From positions 186,001-250,000 of the forward strand of contig DASXDU010000007.1 in NCBI GenBank assembly GCA_036490515.1: a DNA stretch of 64,000 nt, read 5' to 3'. Made by a program: the position numbers and the translations under genes. The stretch comes from Palsa-1150 sp036490515 (GTDB taxonomy: Bacteria > Myxococcota_A > Polyangia > Polyangiales > Polyangiaceae). Below the pieces are notes generated by a model, which was given only the letters and a program-made list of their open reading frames with translations, ran no database searches and was not told where the DNA came from. Below are positions 7,564 through 16,274 of the stretch, one piece after another; within the stretch, counting starts at the first letter, position 1; every line of letters starts with the position of its first letter.

Positions 7564-9141
7564 TCAGCTCGCGCAGACGAGGACGCTACCGTCCCCCGAG
7601 AAGCCGATGAGGCCACGCTGGCCGCTCGGGGACTCGGCCGGCGGCGTCGCGCGCGGGACCAGGCGCCCGAGCCAGCCCACGATCCACTCGCGCCTCACGA
7701 GGAGGGGGCAGCCCGGGGTGCACGGGACGCTCGCGAGCTCGCCCGGCAGCTCGAGGACGAGCGACCCCGTCCCGCGCAGCTGCACGACGTGGGCTCCCTC
7801 GCTCGAAGACCGGGAGCCCTCGCCCACCGGGTCGAGCGCGAGCCGGCCGTTCTCGTAGGTGAGCCGTGCCTCGAAGCCGAGGAGGAACTCCTCGCGAACG
7901 AAGGCGAGGTCGTCGGTCAGGGCGAGGGGCAGGACGGTGTGGCCCGCGCGTCCGCCGAGCACCAGCTGCGCGCTGCCGGAAATGCGGACGACGGGGCTGC
8001 CGATTCCGCCGAGCACCTCGTTCGTCTCGGCGTCGCGGACGCGTCGGTGCAGTACGCGCGTCGAGGTGGTGCCGGTCACCACGCGGATCGACTCGAGCTT
8101 CGCCGCGAACGCCTGGGTGTCGCTCGTCGTGACGAGCAGAACGCCGCGCGCGTGCAGCACGACGGGGGCGTCGCCGGCGTGCGCGAGGAGCGACGGCGCG
8201 CCCAGGTGCTCGCGCGCCTTGGCGGGGTGGGAGACGGGCGGGGAATCGGCGTCGAGGGGAGGCGGAACGAGGCGCGTCGAGACCGCCGCGGGCGAGACCT
8301 GCAACGGGCTCGGAGCGACGGTCGCCCACTCGTGGACGGAGGGGGGCGGCGGCAGATCGGCGACCATGGCAGGCGGCGGCTGCGTGCGCCCGCCGATGCG
8401 CATCGCCTCGCCGGGCTCGGTCGTGTGCCAGTTGCCCGCGGGCGGCTTCAAGGCGCTCGGCTCCGCGAGCGCGAAGCGGAGCTCGCCGGCGTCGAGCTCG
8501 GAGAAGGCCGTCGCGGCCGCGGACCGGACCCCCTCGTCGATCCCCGTGCCGCCGTCGGCCGGCGCGGGGACCGTGACGCGTCCTCGCTTCTCCGTCACGC
8601 GGCGGGCCATGAGCTCGTGGCCGCCTCGTTCGAAGGCAATCTGCGCCTGCTCGAACTCGCCCACCTTCTGCAGGGCGAGGCCGAGGTACCCCCACGCGCG
8701 TCGATGCTCCGGGTTGATCCGCGTCGCGTCCTGGAGCGCGCGGCGTGCCGGCTCGGGCTGCCCCGTCTTGAGGTAGGAGAGGGCGAGGTTGACCTTGATG
8801 GACGCGTCGTTCGGGAAGGCGCGCTCAAGGCTCTCGTAGATCTGGATGGCGCGCGGGTAGAGGCCGAGCCGGAAGTAGACGGCGCCGAGGAGATCCTGGC
8901 CCTTCGGATCGGACGGCTGCATCGTCAGGGCGAACTCCAGCTCCTCCTTCGCCTCGAGGACCCGGTTCTCCTGGAGAAGCTCGCTCCCGCGGTAGAGATG
9001 GAAGAGGAAGTCCTCTTGCGCGACGTCCCGGGTCGACTCCGCTGCGATGGAGCTCTGCGGCACCGAGGGGATGAGCCTCCGCTCCGTCGTCCGATCGTCG
9101 GTGGACGGCGGCGACACGCTCTGGCGCTCGGGGCCGGGCAT
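7564..9141 (-). CDS. TPR-repeat protein with AIM24-like C-terminal domain
   Basis: A 525-residue protein. Tetratricopeptide repeats cover about residues 45-185, for example VLEAKEELEFALTMQPSDP, RLGLYPRAIQIYESL and LKTGQPEPARRALQDATRI. A Pro-rich linker follows. From about residue 330 a beta-rich domain resembles the AIM24 family (VVTGTTSTRVLHRR, GGIGSPVVRISGSAQLVL, LALTDDLAFVREEFLLGF). No signal peptide, so probably cytoplasmic. The ATG at 9141 was chosen because upstream in-frame starts run into the membrane-protein gene. It is directly followed by pgsA with a 7-base gap. The role is unknown; TPRs suggest a protein-binding scaffold. Confidence 0.82.
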   Translation of the reverse strand: MPGPERQSVSPPSTDDRTTERRLIPSVPQSSIAAESTRDVAQEDFLFHLYRGSELLQENRVLEAKEELEFALTMQPSDPKGQDLLGAVYFRLGLYPRAIQIYESLERAFPNDASIKVNLALSYLKTGQPEPARRALQDATRINPEHRRAWGYLGLALQKVGEFEQAQIAFERGGHELMARRVTEKRGRVTVPAPADGGTGIDEGVRSAAATAFSELDAGELRFALAEPSALKPPAGNWHTTEPGEAMRIGGRTQPPPAMVADLPPPPSVHEWATVAPSPLQVSPAAVSTRLVPPPLDADSPPVSHPAKAREHLGAPSLLAHAGDAPVVLHARGVLLVTTSDTQAFAAKLESIRVVTGTTSTRVLHRRVRDAETNEVLGGIGSPVVRISGSAQLVLGGRAGHTVLPLALTDDLAFVREEFLLGFEARLTYENGRLALDPVGEGSRSSSEGAHVVQLRGTGSLVLELPGELASVPCTPGCPLLVRREWIVGWLGRLVPRATPPAESPSGQRGLIGFSGDGSVLVCAS

Positions 9142-9190
9142 CGCGGACGATGATAGTTCAATCCGGGGCGGCGGACGCCCCCAGGCCGAG

Positions 9191-9949
9191 TCAGCCCTGG
9201 CGCGGGTGCCGGCGCGAGGCCCAGAAGCAGGCGGCTGCCGCCGACGCCGCCACGACCGCGAGCGCGGGCACGCCCGCATCCGCGGCGGCCGCGAAGCGGA
9301 CGTCGACGAGCCCGCCGCCCGCGATCGAGCCCAGGCCCCACGCCCATCCGGCGCTCGCACCGACCGCCATCCAGGCGCCGCGGTCCCCGAGCCAGAGGGC
9401 CGCCATGGCCACGCCGCGCAGGGCCTCGACGACCAGGACCAGGCCGAGGGCCCCCTCCGCGCCGAACCGCGCCGCCGCCGCCACCCCTCCGGCGGCGGCC
9501 AGGGTCGCCCACGTGGGCCAGAGGCCGCGCGTGACGCGCAGGACGATGCCCCTCAGAAAGAGCTCGTCGCGAACGGCCGAGAGCACGGCGAGGACGAGTC
9601 CGACGGCGAGCGGTCCGGCGGACGGCCGCGCGGCCGCCACGGACGCGAGGTGCGTCAGCAGCGCGACCCCGCACGCGGCGGCGGCCATCCCTCCGCCGAT
9701 CGCGAGACCGGTCCCGGCGCGCCGGGCGAGGGCCTTCGCCGTCGGCATCGGAGCCAGGGGGTCGCTCCAGGTGATCCCGACGCGCCCGGCGCCCCACTCG
9801 GCGAGCGCCGCCTGCACAGCGACGAGCGCGGTGGCGTTCTGGGAGAACACGGCCCCCGCGAGCTGCGCCGCGCCCCAGAAGGCGAGGCCCCAGCCTGCCA
9901 CGCGCCGCGCCTCACGGAGCGTGGGGGCCGCCGTGGGGTCGTCGGTCAT
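9191..9949 (-). CDS. CPBP-like polytopic membrane protein
   Basis: A 252-residue membrane protein with about seven hydrophobic helices. The central VRDELFLRG resembles the CPBP (Abi/CAAX) intramembrane protease motif EExxxR, but the first glutamate is replaced by Asp and the spacing ends in RG. Catalysis is therefore uncertain. The ATG overlaps the TGA of the upstream desulfhydrase-like gene in ATGA, so the two are translationally coupled. An alternative reading is a non-catalytic CPBP homologue or an unrelated membrane protein. No partner protein in the window points to prenylation or bacteriocin immunity. Confidence 0.65.
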   Translation of the reverse strand: MTDDPTAAPTLREARRVAGWGLAFWGAAQLAGAVFSQNATALVAVQAALAEWGAGRVGITWSDPLAPMPTAKALARRAGTGLAIGGGMAAAACGVALLTHLASVAAARPSAGPLAVGLVLAVLSAVRDELFLRGIVLRVTRGLWPTWATLAAAGGVAAAARFGAEGALGLVLVVEALRGVAMAALWLGDRGAWMAVGASAGWAWGLGSIAGGGLVDVRFAAAADAGVPALAVVAASAAAACFWASRRHPRQG

Positions 9950-10950
9950 GGGAGCTCCTCGCCGAATGCGTCACCCTGGGCGAGCAAGCCGGGAAGCCCG
10001 CCCGTGTGGAGGAAGAGGACCCTCGCGCCGCGGCGGACCTCCCCGCGCTCGACCGCGAGCTTCAGGCCGTGGAATGCCTTGCCCGTGTAGACCGGGTCGA
10101 ACACGATGCCGCTCGCGCGCGCGACGCGGACGATGGTCTCGCGCTGGTCGCGCGTCGAGACGGCGTACGCGGGCCCCTTCGCCGCGGCGTCCACGTCCAC
10201 GGGCGCCGGCTGTCCGAGCGAGACGTCCCACGCGCGGGCCTCGCCGACGATGCGGGCGATCGTCTTCTCGAAGTACGGGACGTCGTCGCACACGGCCATC
10301 GGCCGCACGCGCGCGGCGACCTCGTACCGGGCCGCCCCGAGGGCGACGCCCGCCGCCGTTCCCCCGGATCCGCAGGCGTGCACGACGACGTCGAACGGAC
10401 TCCCGTCGCCCGCGAGCCCCATGCGCATCTGCTCCCGGACCTCGCGCATGCACGCGACGTAACCGAGGGAGCCGAGGCCGTTCGACCCGCCTTCCGGGAC
10501 GACGTACGGGCGGCGCCCCTTCACGCGAAGCTCACTCGCGATGCTCTCCATCACCGCGGAGCGCTGGGCGTACTCGGCGTGCGAGACGAGCCGCACCTCC
10601 GCGCCGGCCATTCGATCGAGCAGCACGTTCCCGGTCGCGGGCAGCACGGTCCCGCGCGGACCCTCGACGCGAAGGACGAGGACCGACGAGAGGCCCAGCC
10701 CCGCGCAGCACAGCGCTGTGGCACGTGCGTGGTTCGACTGAAGCCCGCCGCAGGTGATGACCGTGTCGCACTTCTTCGCGACCGCATCCGCCAGGAGCAG
10801 CTCCAGCTTGCGAAGCTTGTTGCCGGACTCCGCCCCGCCGGTCGCGTCGTCGCGCTTGATCCAGAGGTCCAGCGACAGGAGCGCGTCGAGCGAGGCTCGC
10901 TTGGCGAGGGGGGTCGGACCGTGGACGAGTGGGATGCGCGGGAGCCCCAT
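9946..10950 (-). CDS. PLP-dependent D-cysteine desulfhydrase / ACC deaminase-like enzyme
   Basis: A 334-residue fold-type II PLP enzyme. The PLP-binding lysine is in SGNKLRKLE at about residue 45, followed by GGLQSNHARATA. The phosphate-binding loop region reads HACGSGGTAAG, and the C-terminal FLHTGGLPGL is typical of the D-cysteine desulfhydrase/1-aminocyclopropane-1-carboxylate deaminase family. D-cysteine desulfhydrase converts D-cysteine to pyruvate, sulfide and ammonia. Which of the two activities applies cannot be settled without alignment of active-site residues. Cytoplasmic; overlaps the downstream CPBP-like gene by four bases. Confidence 0.87.
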   Translation of the reverse strand: MGLPRIPLVHGPTPLAKRASLDALLSLDLWIKRDDATGGAESGNKLRKLELLLADAVAKKCDTVITCGGLQSNHARATALCCAGLGLSSVLVLRVEGPRGTVLPATGNVLLDRMAGAEVRLVSHAEYAQRSAVMESIASELRVKGRRPYVVPEGGSNGLGSLGYVACMREVREQMRMGLAGDGSPFDVVVHACGSGGTAAGVALGAARYEVAARVRPMAVCDDVPYFEKTIARIVGEARAWDVSLGQPAPVDVDAAAKGPAYAVSTRDQRETIVRVARASGIVFDPVYTGKAFHGLKLAVERGEVRRGARVLFLHTGGLPGLLAQGDAFGEELP

Positions 10951-10965
10951 GGTGCGCGCCTCCCT

Positions 10966-11478
10966 CTACGCGAGCGTGACGAGCTTCGCGCTCCCCTCGA
11001 CCGCGGCGCCCGTGACGACGTGCACCTCGGCCACCGTGCCGGCGACGCGCGCCTTCACCTCGTTCTCCATCTTCATCGCCTCGAGGACCAGCAGGCCCTG
11101 TCCGACTTCGACCACGTCGCCTTTCGCCACCAGGATCTTGACGACCCGTCCGGGCATCGGGCTCTTCACGACGCGGTCGCCCCCCGCGACGGTCGACTTC
11201 TTCGCCTGCTCGGCCGAGCGCATCCTCTCGCTCTCCACCCGCACGTACGATCGGTGGCCGCTGGCGACGGCGCCCATCTCGGGCGGGGCGCCCTCGGTGG
11301 TCAGGTCGACGACCTGCCCGTCCACGCGGATGCTCAGCTGGCTGGCGACGGGCGTGACGTCGACGTTCACCGGCTTGCCTTCCAGGTGCGCCTGCAAGGC
11401 GCCGCTCGGCAGCTCGACGAGGTCCACGACGACGGGCTTCGCGCTGGGGTCGGGATCGAGTGTCACGTAGTAGCGCAC
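10966..11478 (-). CDS. Biotin carboxyl carrier-like subunit of an acyl-CoA carboxylase
   Basis: A 170-residue protein with a C-terminal biotinyl domain. The biotin attachment motif EAMKMEN is at about residues 135-141, with the usual preceding MPGRVVKILVAKGDVV and a closing VEGSAKLVTLA. The N-terminal 90 residues are beta-rich and poorly conserved, as in the detached biotinylated subunits of propionyl- or methylcrotonyl-CoA carboxylases and pyruvate carboxylase in Deltaproteobacteria. The start is GTG at 11478. The carboxylase and carboxyltransferase subunits are not in the window. It is 16 bases upstream of the PLP enzyme gene on the same strand. Confidence 0.87.
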   Translation of the reverse strand: MRYYVTLDPDPSAKPVVVDLVELPSGALQAHLEGKPVNVDVTPVASQLSIRVDGQVVDLTTEGAPPEMGAVASGHRSYVRVESERMRSAEQAKKSTVAGGDRVVKSPMPGRVVKILVAKGDVVEVGQGLLVLEAMKMENEVKARVAGTVAEVHVVTGAAVEGSAKLVTLA

Positions 11479-11504
11479 GGCGGCAAGGTACTACACTCCC
11501 CACC

Positions 11505-12014
11505 ATGACGCCGGCGGACGTCCCGGCGCCCGCCGAGCCGGGCATCGTCATCACCGTCCCATGGCTCGCGACGCAGCTCGTGCCGAGCCCCGAGGTCGCG
11601 TACGGACAGGAGCGCGCGCGGTTCGGCATGCGCTGGCAGGTGACGCCGCTCCTCTACTCGTGGGGAATCCACCGTGGCCTGTCCCCGTGGCGCTTCTTCG
11701 TCGCCGAGCCCCTGGTGCGGCAGTCGGGGTCGATCGAGCTCTTCGTCACACCCGAGTACTTCTTCTACGGATCGTCGATCGCCGACGGCTGGGGGGTCCG
11801 CACCGGGCTGCGTTCGTACTTCCCGCTCGTCTCGCACGGTGAGTACCTCTCGTTCTCCGCGGGGACATCGTCGTTCCTCTTCGCCGGGAAGTGGGGCGCG
11901 GCGTACGAGGCCGGCGTCTACGCGCTCTTCGGCATCCTGGGCCTCCAGCTCACCGTGACCCCCTCGGCGCCGCCCATCGCGACCATCGCGACGTTCCGCA
12001 TCCGGTTCTTCTGA
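11505..12014 (+). CDS. Hypothetical protein, possible small outer-membrane barrel
   Basis: A 169-residue protein with alternating hydrophobic strands and aromatic residues, such as FFVAEPLVRQSG, ELFVTPEYFFYG, GLRSYFPLV and ATFRIRFF at the C-terminus. The terminal Phe is typical of outer-membrane barrels recognised by the BAM machinery. No clear signal peptide precedes it; residues 1-20 are Pro/Ala-rich, so the true start or export route is uncertain. The gene starts 26 bases from the divergent biotin carrier gene and ends three bases before a metallo-hydrolase lipoprotein gene, suggesting a two-gene transcript. The function is not recognised. Confidence 0.6.
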   Translation: MTPADVPAPAEPGIVITVPWLATQLVPSPEVAYGQERARFGMRWQVTPLLYSWGIHRGLSPWRFFVAEPLVRQSGSIELFVTPEYFFYGSSIADGWGVRTGLRSYFPLVSHGEYLSFSAGTSSFLFAGKWGAAYEAGVYALFGILGLQLTVTPSAPPIATIATFRIRFF

Positions 12015-12017
12015 GCC

Positions 12018-12926
12018 ATGCCCTCGCTCCGCGCGCCTTGGGTCGTCCTCCTGTTCGCCGTCGCGTGCGTGACGGGCTGCGCCGGGTTCGTCTTCTCCTC
12101 CATCCAGCCCGTGCCGGGACGCATCGCGAACCCGCGCCGCCCGGACGCGCGGCTCGCCATCCTCTGGATCGGACACGCGACCATGCTCGTGCAGATGGAC
12201 GACCGCTTCATCCTGACCGACCCGCTCCTCGTCGACACCGTCGGCCAGCTCACGCAGCGCCTCCAGGAGCCGGGCATCGATCCCGCGAACCTGCCGCCGC
12301 TCGACATCGTCGTCGTCTCGCACATGCACTTCGACCACCTCTCGCTCGGATCGCTCGACCGGATCGAAGGCAGAACGCGGCGCCTCTTCGTGCCGCGCGG
12401 GGGCCTGGTGTACGTCCCCAACTACTCCTTCGACGCCCGCGAGCTCGGGACGTGGGAGTCCTTCGACGACCGGGGGATGCGCATCACGGCCGTCCCCGTG
12501 AAGCACGTCGGGTTTCGCTACGGCATCGACGCCGGCTGGATGACCTCCACGTTCACGGGATACGTCTTCGAGTACCACGGCCTGACCGTCTACTTCGCCG
12601 GCGACACGGCCTACGACCGCGCGCGATTCCGCGAGACCGCGGCGCACTTCCCGGTCATCGACCTCGCGCTCCTTCCCATCGCTCCCATCCACCCTCGCTC
12701 GTTCATGGAGGCGACGCACGTCGACCCCGCGGAGTCGGTGCAAGCCTTCCTCGATCTGGGCGCCCGGACGATGGTGCCGATGCACTTCGACACCCTGGTC
12801 AACGGCTTCGACGCCCCCGGCGAGCCGCGCGCGACCCTCGAGCGCGTGATGCGCGAGCGCGGTCTCGGGCCCGACCGCGTGCGGATCCTCCGGATCGGCG
12901 AGCAGGCGGTCGTCGTACCGCGTTGA
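12018..12926 (+). CDS. Metallo-beta-lactamase-fold lipoprotein, NAPE-PLD/UlaG-like
   Basis: A 302-residue exported hydrolase. The signal peptide ends in the lipobox VTGC (Cys21). The metallo-beta-lactamase fold shows a GHATMLVQ strand, the metal motif SHMHFDHL (HxHxDH), the bridging Asp in YFAGDTAYD, and later His residues in PIAPIHPR and MVPMHFD. The order and spacing fit the NAPE-phospholipase D-like branch, which hydrolyses phosphodiesters. The protein should be anchored in the envelope. The substrate is unknown; a lactonase or RNA-processing role is less likely because of the lipoprotein signal. Confidence 0.86.
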   Translation: MPSLRAPWVVLLFAVACVTGCAGFVFSSIQPVPGRIANPRRPDARLAILWIGHATMLVQMDDRFILTDPLLVDTVGQLTQRLQEPGIDPANLPPLDIVVVSHMHFDHLSLGSLDRIEGRTRRLFVPRGGLVYVPNYSFDARELGTWESFDDRGMRITAVPVKHVGFRYGIDAGWMTSTFTGYVFEYHGLTVYFAGDTAYDRARFRETAAHFPVIDLALLPIAPIHPRSFMEATHVDPAESVQAFLDLGARTMVPMHFDTLVNGFDAPGEPRATLERVMRERGLGPDRVRILRIGEQAVVVPR

Positions 12927-12959
12927 CCCGCGAGGCCCGGCGCTCCTAGGTTGGGCGCG

Positions 12960-14924
12960 ATGAACGAGCCGCGGGGGTCGCCTGCGCTCCGTGCGGGAGC
13001 GGGCCTCTTCGGGGGCTTCGCGCTGCTCGCCGTGATCGACGCGATCGCCATCGCGATCCTGGTGCCCGCCGGGGCGGGAGGCGCTTCGCTGCGCATCGCC
13101 CACCACGTCTTCGACGCCGCCGAGACCCTCGCCCTGGGCGGCGCCGTCGCGATCGTGGGCGCCGCGGCCGCTCGGTTGCCCCGGCACGAGCGCGCCATCC
13201 CCCTCGTGTACCTCGTCGTCGGCGCGCCCCTCGTGTACCTCGCCATCGGAGCCGACCTCCGACGCGCCGCTGCGCTGACCGCGAATCGCGCCCTCGAGCC
13301 GACGGTCTTCGCGCTGGATCTCGCGGCGTCCGCGGTCGCGCTGCCCGTCCTCCACTGGGCCGCGACCTGGTGCTCCCGCACCCCGCGCCTTCGTCGTGGC
13401 GGGCTCGGGCTCGCCGTCGCCGTGATGGTGGGCGACCACCTCGTGCTCGCCGACGACTACGCGGGGATGCACGCCGTCGTGGCCTTCGGCGCGGCTGTCT
13501 TCGCGGGGACGGTCCTCGGGCCGGCGGCCGAGCACCTCGTGAGGCGGGTGGCTGCCTCCGGACGCGGTCGCGTCGCGCTCGGGGCGCTCGCCGGTTTCGC
13601 GCTGCTCGGCGCCGCCTGGCCGCCGTCGAACGCCGTCCGGTGCTCCCTCTTCCGGCCCGCGGTCGCGCTCGCGCCCTGGGTGCTCGCGTCGACCGTGTGG
13701 CGCTCGCCGTCGACGCACGCGCACGTCGACGTGCCTCCGTCGCCGTGGCTGCGGGATCGCTCGGCCGATCCCCCCGTGGCTCCCACCGCCCCGCCCCTCC
13801 TGCCGGCCGACGCCGTCGTCGTCCTCGTCGGCATCGACGCCGTACGCGCCGACGTGGTCGACGACGCGGCGAACGACGCCCTCCTGCCGACTCTCGCGGC
13901 GCTGAAGCGCATCGGGGTCGTCTTCCGCCACGCGTCTGCCCCGGGCACGCAGACCGCCGTCTCGCTCGCGACGCTCTTCTCGGACCGCACGTTCTCCGAG
14001 CTCCACTGGACCGAGCACGGCTCCGGCCGGACCCGGTACGACTATCCCGCCGACGATCCCTCCGTGCGCTTTCCGGAGCTGCTCACTGCGCACGGCGTCG
14101 AGACGGCGAGCTTCGACGGCCTCGTGTTCCTCCAGGACGCCTTCGGCGTCGCCCGCGGCTTCCACGACGAGCACGTGCTCGTGACCGGCGCCATGCACGG
14201 GCGCGCGAAGGACCTCGTCGACTCGCTCCTCGCCACGCTCACCAGGTCGCCCGACGGCCCGCTCTTCCTCTACACGCACCTCATGGAGCCCCACGAGCCC
14301 TACGACCGCGGGCGCCGCACCGGCACGCCGCGCGAGCGGTACCTCTCCGAGATCGCCGTCGCCGATCACCAGCTCGGTCGCGTCGTCCACGAGCTCCGGC
14401 GCTCCTTCGGCGATCGCTGGCTCCTCGCCGTCATGTCCGACCACGGCGAGGCCTTCGGCGAGCACGGCACGGTCGAGCACGCGAAGACGCTCTACGAGGA
14501 GCTCCTCCACGTTCCCCTCCTCGTCGCCGGGCCGCGCGTGCACCCGCGCGTCGTGGAAGAGCGGGTCGGGCTCGTCGACGTCGGGCCCACCATCCTCGAT
14601 CTCTTCGGCGTGCCGGTGCCCGCCACCTTCGAGGGTCAGAGCCTGGTCCCCTTGCTCGCAGGCGGAGAGGCGCAGCTCTCGCGGCCCCTCGTCGCGGAGG
14701 GCCGCCTCCGTCGCGCGCTCACGGAGCCCGACGGGCTCAAGGTGATCGACGACCCGCGCCGCACGACGGTCGAGGCCTACGATCTCGTCGCCGACCCCGG
14801 CGAGACCCGGAACCTCTTCGACGTCGATCCGGCGCGCGTCGACCCCGCGCTCGCGACGCTGCGGGCCTTCTTCGAGGTCCACACGCTGCGCCTCCCCGGG
14901 TACAGGCCACCCTACAAGCCGTGA
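12960..14924 (+). CDS. Membrane-bound alkaline-phosphatase-superfamily (sulfatase-fold) protein
   Basis: A 654-residue protein. Residues 10-245 contain about six transmembrane helices. From residue 275 a sulfatase/phosphodiesterase-fold domain follows, probably on the outer face of the membrane. Metal-ligand motifs are visible: LVGIDAVRADVV near its start, MSDHGEAFGEHG at about residue 492, and EHAKTLYEELLHVPLL. The sulfatase formylglycine motif (C/S-x-P-x-R) is absent; at that place the sequence reads APGTQTAVSLATLF, so a Thr may be the nucleophile as in phosphotransferases of the LTA-synthase type. ATG at 12960 is preferred to an in-frame TTG nine bases earlier. Confidence 0.82.
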   Translation: MNEPRGSPALRAGAGLFGGFALLAVIDAIAIAILVPAGAGGASLRIAHHVFDAAETLALGGAVAIVGAAAARLPRHERAIPLVYLVVGAPLVYLAIGADLRRAAALTANRALEPTVFALDLAASAVALPVLHWAATWCSRTPRLRRGGLGLAVAVMVGDHLVLADDYAGMHAVVAFGAAVFAGTVLGPAAEHLVRRVAASGRGRVALGALAGFALLGAAWPPSNAVRCSLFRPAVALAPWVLASTVWRSPSTHAHVDVPPSPWLRDRSADPPVAPTAPPLLPADAVVVLVGIDAVRADVVDDAANDALLPTLAALKRIGVVFRHASAPGTQTAVSLATLFSDRTFSELHWTEHGSGRTRYDYPADDPSVRFPELLTAHGVETASFDGLVFLQDAFGVARGFHDEHVLVTGAMHGRAKDLVDSLLATLTRSPDGPLFLYTHLMEPHEPYDRGRRTGTPRERYLSEIAVADHQLGRVVHELRRSFGDRWLLAVMSDHGEAFGEHGTVEHAKTLYEELLHVPLLVAGPRVHPRVVEERVGLVDVGPTILDLFGVPVPATFEGQSLVPLLAGGEAQLSRPLVAEGRLRRALTEPDGLKVIDDPRRTTVEAYDLVADPGETRNLFDVDPARVDPALATLRAFFEVHTLRLPGYRPPYKP

Positions 14925-14977
14925 TTCAGGGCGCCTTCAGGTCGTCGTCGCCATTCGTCATGCTAGGTCGAGGGACC

Positions 14978-16201
14978 ATGCGCTTTCCCTTCCCGGCGTT
15001 CGCCTCGTCGCTGGCCCTCGTCGTCGGCTCCGTCGCGTGCGGGACCAGCCACGGCGCGGGCGGTTCCCCCGGCGCCGACGCGGGGAACGAGGAGGCCGCG
15101 ACGGTCGACGCCGGCGCCGATGCGACGAGCGACGCGGCGGTTCTCTCCGATGCGTCCGAAGACGCGGCCGAGGCCGGACCGGGCGCCGACGCGACGGTGA
15201 ACGTCTTCGAAGGAGCCCACCTCTTCTTTCAAGATGGGTCCGCGGCGGGGAACCAGCGCATCGTCACCGCGGCTGCCGCCTTCCCAGGGGCGGGTACGTA
15301 CTCGAGCATCGTCCTCCACGTGACCCTCTCGTGTCCCACCGGCGGCTGCGACGTCTACGACCGCTTCGGGACGATCGGCGTCGTCACCTCGCCCGGGGTC
15401 GACGGCGGCGCCAACACGGTCGTCGAGGTCGCGCGCTTCATCACGGGCTTCTGCGCGGGCGGGACGTGGGACTACGACGTGACCGACCTGCGGCCGCTCT
15501 TGACCGGCGACCTCACGATGGAGGCCTTCATCGACACGTGGGTCCCGCAAGGTCAGTCCGGCATCGGGCAGGGCTGGCTCCTCACCGCGAGCTTCGAGAT
15601 GACGGGCGGCGTTCCCGCGAAGGTCCCCGTCGCCGTCGTGCCCCTCTGGCCCGGCACGCCCGTCGCGCAGGCCTGGTACGGCGACCCCTCGACGCCCGTC
15701 GCAGGCAGCATTCCCCCGCAGACCGTGACGCTGCCCGCGGGCGCGTCTTCCTACGCGCTGCGCTCGTTCGTCACCGGCCACGGCCAAGGCAACGCCGACA
15801 ACTGCTCCGAGTTCTGCTCGCGCGCGCATACCCTCACGGTCGGCTCGACGGCGAACACCGCGACCGTGTGGCGCACGGACTGCGCGTCGACGCCGAACGT
15901 CAAGGCGCAGTGCGGGACGGCGACGGACAGCCGCGCGGGGTGGTGCCCGGGGGCCGACGTGAAGCCGTGGGTCGTCGACGTGACCGGACAGGTGGGCCCG
16001 GGCCCCACGACGACGATCGCCTACGACGTCGCCGGGTACACCGACACGTCCTGCGGGTGCAACACGTGCCGCCCGGGAGCCGTCCCGGACGGCGGGACCT
16101 GCACGGGCTGCGCCTTCTCCGGGACGACGTGCAGCTACGACGGCAGCTTGCACACGCAGCCCTTCTATTACGTGTCGAGCGCCCTCATCGCGTACGAGTG
16201 A
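14978..16201 (+). CDS. PNGase F-like lipoprotein (peptide-N-glycosidase family)
   Basis: A 407-residue lipoprotein: signal peptide with Cys after SVA, an acidic Asp/Ala-rich linker to about residue 70, then two domains resembling peptide-N4-(N-acetyl-beta-glucosaminyl)asparagine amidase F. Matching stretches are CDVYDRFGTIGV, GTWDYDVTDLRPLL, AFIDTWVPQ, GWLLTASFEM, then NCSEFCSRAHTL and SRAGWCPGADVKPW. An Asp in DVYDRF and a Glu in CSEFC sit where PNGase F has catalytic acids. PNGase F removes N-glycans from glycoproteins, so a role in attacking eukaryotic or prey glycoproteins is possible. A Cys-rich insertion (SCGCNTC, CTGCAFS) near the end is unusual. ATG at 14978 is chosen over one 18 bases upstream. 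Confidence 0.83.
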   Translation: MRFPFPAFASSLALVVGSVACGTSHGAGGSPGADAGNEEAATVDAGADATSDAAVLSDASEDAAEAGPGADATVNVFEGAHLFFQDGSAAGNQRIVTAAAAFPGAGTYSSIVLHVTLSCPTGGCDVYDRFGTIGVVTSPGVDGGANTVVEVARFITGFCAGGTWDYDVTDLRPLLTGDLTMEAFIDTWVPQGQSGIGQGWLLTASFEMTGGVPAKVPVAVVPLWPGTPVAQAWYGDPSTPVAGSIPPQTVTLPAGASSYALRSFVTGHGQGNADNCSEFCSRAHTLTVGSTANTATVWRTDCASTPNVKAQCGTATDSRAGWCPGADVKPWVVDVTGQVGPGPTTTIAYDVAGYTDTSCGCNTCRPGAVPDGGTCTGCAFSGTTCSYDGSLHTQPFYYVSSALIAYE

Positions 16202-16274
16202 CGCCGGCCCGGCGGCCCGGACGGCTGGGGGTCGACGCGCGCTTCGCGATCGTGCTACGCCCGCCGGCCGCGTG

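Noticed and set aside
11463..14882. Very long open frame on the minus strand opposite the metallo-hydrolase and sulfatase-fold genes
   Set aside because: It mirrors three well-supported plus-strand genes, has Arg/Glu/Asp/Gly-biased composition typical of antisense frames in high-GC DNA, and shows no domain motif.
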